Shown: positions 50,588 to 52,942 of the stretch, piece by piece
How the letters are laid out: every line of letters begins with the position of its first letter
Position numbering within the stretch: position 1 is the stretch's first letter
DNA from: Oscillospiraceae bacterium
GTDB lineage: Bacteria > Bacillota > Clostridia > Oscillospirales > Acutalibacteraceae
Direction of reading: 5' to 3'
NCBI GenBank assembly: GCA_015066005.1
Contig: SVPF01000016.1
Coordinates: 1-52,942 of the forward strand
Length of the DNA stretch: 52,942 bases
Program-made: the position numbers and the translations under genes
Notes under the pieces: model-generated
Told to the model about the DNA's origin: nothing
What the model saw: only the letters and a program-made list of their open reading frames with translations
The model's database searches: none

Positions 50588-51991
50588 TTATTTTATTGTT
50601 TTATCTATACTAAGACCGGGAATATATTTGCAAAATTCTTCCAATTCGTTTAAATAATTCCCTTCAATTTCGATGAAGTGATGAATGTACGGGCCCTGCA
50701 TTAAGCGATTTTCAATTTTTGGCAAATCTTCAAACTCACCCCAGATGTATGTACCGCTGGTTTTTGGACCTTCAGTGGTATTGCACATAACAGGCAATAA
50801 CATATAATTGCCGCTTTCCTGGTCGATACGCGCAACTGTATATGTACCATCCTTGGCTCTAAACCATTCACGCTGGTTAACCAAGCAAGCTTCGCAATCA
50901 TCCGCTTTTTGAGAAAGTGGGAACTGTCCACAATGCCACAAAAGCTCAGCATTCTTTTTCTCGGGGTGTCTTACTGTAAATTCACCAAAAAGTGGCTTGC
51001 CTTTACCTAGTGTAGCAGCTTTTAAAAGTGCCATTGTCATTGCGGAATGTATATCGCTTTCACAAGCAATCATATAACCCAAATCATTCAAAGCGCCAAA
51101 TACTGCACAGGGGGCTAAACCGTTAAACATTATGGGGGTTGCTGTCCAACATTCAGCCGCCATAATATCCAATTCAAATTCATGGAACAAATTTTTATAC
51201 ATTACCGCCATGGTTGCCATGCCTTCAACATACTGGGGTGTTTGTTCATCCATTTTATAATTCGAATTAAAATATTCTATAAACTGTGCAATTTCTTCCT
51301 TACAGTTTTCGGCTGTTTGCTTCATTCTTTGCTCTACAACAGCAAAGTTAATTGTTACAATTCTAATACCGAATTTTTCCAAAAGCTCGCTTTCGTTATA
51401 TATAACCGAATAAAACGGCGCCGGGCGGGTGCCAACCTGACCAATACGCATACCCTTAAAGTTTTTCACCATGCAGGCTACACGGATAAACTGTGTAAAG
51501 CCTGTTTTAAAATCTTCAGAATCTACCCTGCAGCTAGGAATATTAGAAAAAGGCACTCGTAAGCGCTGTAGCTGACGGGAAACGCCAAATATACCGCACT
51601 GCGAGTCGGTTGTTCGGGTACCGTCTTCACTGTATTCTTCATCAAGCGGTGCCCACAAAAGCACGGGCTTACCTAAAGCCAATGCAATATCTCCTGCTGC
51701 TTCCTCGTTACCAAAGTTGCAGTTGATAATAACAACAGCATCAACATTTTCGTTTTTCATACGCTCAATTGCCTGTTTAGCAGATACGTTATCAAAAATA
51801 AGATTTCCAATACCCAAGCCCTTGGTATTAACAAATTCTACATTTTCGCTTTTAAAATTGTTTTCTATGTATGCAACAATTTCCTTTTCCCTTTCTTGCG
51901 GAGAATGCCAGTTCCAGCTAGCACCTCTTGGACGGTCGGTAGTATTGCGGCGCATAGCCACAAGACCGATTTTTACTTTATAATCAAACAT
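50588..51991 (-). CDS. L-fucose/L-arabinose isomerase-like protein
   Basis: 467 residues. The N-terminal half has the alternating Rossmann-like pattern of L-fucose isomerases (VDAVVIINCNFGNEEAAGDIALAL, RIGQVGTRPAPFYSV, FGIRIVTINFA) and the C-terminal half a metal-site domain (AECWTATPIMFNG, FGEFTVRHP, LLWHCGQFPLS). True FucI is ~590 residues, so this is the shorter subfamily found in several gut sugar operons. It may interconvert an aldose and a ketose feeding the kinases and aldolase of the facing operon. Preceded by an EamA transporter gene 4 bp upstream. Confidence 0.82.
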   Translation of the reverse strand: MFDYKVKIGLVAMRRNTTDRPRGASWNWHSPQEREKEIVAYIENNFKSENVEFVNTKGLGIGNLIFDNVSAKQAIERMKNENVDAVVIINCNFGNEEAAGDIALALGKPVLLWAPLDEEYSEDGTRTTDSQCGIFGVSRQLQRLRVPFSNIPSCRVDSEDFKTGFTQFIRVACMVKNFKGMRIGQVGTRPAPFYSVIYNESELLEKFGIRIVTINFAVVEQRMKQTAENCKEEIAQFIEYFNSNYKMDEQTPQYVEGMATMAVMYKNLFHEFELDIMAAECWTATPIMFNGLAPCAVFGALNDLGYMIACESDIHSAMTMALLKAATLGKGKPLFGEFTVRHPEKKNAELLWHCGQFPLSQKADDCEACLVNQREWFRAKDGTYTVARIDQESGNYMLLPVMCNTTEGPKTSGTYIWGEFEDLPKIENRLMQGPYIHHFIEIEGNYLNELEEFCKYIPGLSIDKTIK

Positions 51992-51995
51992 AACA

Positions 51996-52919
51996 TCATT
52001 CCTTTCTAAGTCTTTGGCCTATATTAGTCTTGTCACTTTTATTACCCAAAACAATGCCAAAGGATATAAGCAAAAATGCTATAAAGTACTGCCATTTAAG
52101 TATATTTTCACCCAAAATAAGTGCGCCGAAAAGGCATGCAAAAAGTGGTTCAGCAAACTTAATTATAAACATTTTTGAAAGACTGTTATTTTTAAGCACA
52201 TAGTACCAAAGTGTATATGAGCAAATAGAAGCAATACATATATAGGTAAAAATTAATGCTGCGGTCAGATTAAATTTAAGGAAGTCAGCGCCCATAATAA
52301 CCGCCGCAATAAACAACACTATACCACCGAATAGCTGAGATATACCCGTTATCCAGTAGGGTGAGCTTCCCTGCACCGATTTTTTGCTAATAACATTTGC
52401 GACAACTGTGCAAATAGAAGCACCGATTATTAAAATATCACCCATAGCAAAGCTTAAGCCGTCCGGGTTATAGTTTATTGCTATTATTCCGCCAAAGCCA
52501 ACGATTGCACCAATAATTTTAAATATGCTGAACTTTTCGTTTTTAAAGAATAAAAACGCAAAGCAAACATAAATAAGTACACCAAGTTGCTTTATAAGTG
52601 CAGTTTTTGAACTATCTGTAGTGCTAAGGCCTATGTAGGTACAAGCATAATGAAGCACTATGGAAAAAAGGCCCATAATTACAATACTTAATATGCTTTT
52701 AGCCTTTGGAGTGGCAATTTTTTCTTTTTTAAAAAGGCAAAATACCGAAACCACAAGACCGCTTATAATAAATCGATAGCTTGCAAACATTAAAATATCG
52801 GGCACAGACTTTGCGCTTATATCGAAAGCGCCATAGCCAAGCTTTACCATTGGGAAAAGTGAGCCCCAAAGCGCCATTACAAGCAATGACAGTAAAATTG
52901 TTTTTAAACTCTTTTTCAT
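51996..52919 (-). CDS. EamA/DMT-family transporter
   Basis: 307 residues with about ten membrane segments in two EamA repeats; the first begins LLSLLVMALWGSLFPMVKLG and the second around IIGASICTVVANVISKKS. DMT members move metabolites such as amino acids, sugars or nucleotide sugars in either direction. It abuts the fucose-isomerase-like gene, so substrate import or product export for that pathway is plausible. The final 23 bases of the window beyond it show only the start of an upstream region. Confidence 0.85.
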   Translation of the reverse strand: MKKSLKTILLSLLVMALWGSLFPMVKLGYGAFDISAKSVPDILMFASYRFIISGLVVSVFCLFKKEKIATPKAKSILSIVIMGLFSIVLHYACTYIGLSTTDSSKTALIKQLGVLIYVCFAFLFFKNEKFSIFKIIGAIVGFGGIIAINYNPDGLSFAMGDILIIGASICTVVANVISKKSVQGSSPYWITGISQLFGGIVLFIAAVIMGADFLKFNLTAALIFTYICIASICSYTLWYYVLKNNSLSKMFIIKFAEPLFACLFGALILGENILKWQYFIAFLLISFGIVLGNKSDKTNIGQRLRKE

Positions 52920-52942
52920 TATATAACCTTCAGTACAACCTT

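Noticed and set aside
52925-52942. Copy of the 6294-6331 hairpin at the right edge (shared CAGTACAACCT)
   Set aside because: The match is 11 bp and cut off by the end of the window; it cannot be told from chance.
1-52942. tRNA, rRNA, T-box, SAM or cobalamin riboswitch genes
   Set aside because: I looked for T-arm motifs and conserved riboswitch cores, in particular ahead of metF, gap, pgi, hprK and the 42124 operon, and found none I can support.

Overview
This 52.9 kb window looks like chromosomal DNA from an anaerobic, low-to-mid GC Firmicute of the class Clostridia, most like gut Oscillospirales. The grounds are C+ (zinc-ribbon) L28 and L32 proteins, HPr kinase, WhiA, FakA/Asp23, many TTG starts, strong AGGAGG-type ribosome binding sites, and dense short hairpin repeats of the kind common in that group. 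That placement is inference: there is no rRNA or tRNA gene in the window to test it.

Layout. 1-1,170: a rearranged edge, with two strong hairpin terminators and a chimeric gene joining the first ~53 residues of a small membrane protein to the C-terminal catalytic part of a tyrosine recombinase. 1,175-5,521 (minus): a one-carbon/methionine operon, metF, a separate methionine synthase reactivation domain, a short metH and an Rrf2-family regulator, all overlapping. 5,594-6,276: two N-terminally truncated genes (NifU/IscU-like and TrpB-like). 6,423-7,462: a YfcE-like phosphoesterase and a flavin-reductase-like protein. 7,498-8,096: a compact ~600 bp element in which a four-helix-bundle (S23/IVS/bAvd-type) gene sits between two mirror-image hairpin arrays. 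8,193-9,827: an uncharacterised membrane protein, followed by a second hairpin chain (9,889-10,109).

10,171-16,637 (minus): ymdB, an oligopeptide-type binding lipoprotein, asp23, fakA and recG. 16,751-17,782: gap (GAPDH) with a near-consensus promoter. 17,922-21,424: two small uncharacterised genes and an EF-G-like GTPase. 21,481-29,236 (minus): dCMP deaminase, MFS transporter, HAD phosphatase, rpmB, gpsA, plsY, der, a DUF512-type radical SAM protein, rpmF and yceD. 29,389-34,599 (minus): a P-loop ATPase, pgi, a D,D-carboxypeptidase, mnmA and pfkA. 34,684-41,771 (minus): hprK, murB, a small unknown gene, whiA, a membrane protein and dnaE. Together with gap, pgi, pfkA and hprK give the window much of upper glycolysis and its carbon-control kinase.

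42,124-50,197 (plus): a seven-gene catabolic operon encoding a GlcD-like FAD dehydrogenase, a two-cluster Fe-S subunit, a class II aldolase, a PfkB kinase, an IolB-like isomerase, an FGGY kinase and a compact EtfB-EtfA fusion. Facing it on the minus strand are an L-fucose-isomerase-like protein and an EamA exporter/importer (50,588-52,919). The set suggests isomerisation, phosphorylation and aldol cleavage of a sugar or sugar acid, coupled to flavin-based electron transfer; the substrate is not evident. The 3' end of the operon runs directly into a third chain of palindromes and a MITE-like repeat (50,179-50,418).

The most unusual structures are the hairpin-array/four-helix-bundle element at 7,498-8,096, the two other hairpin chains, and the Etf-linked sugar operon.
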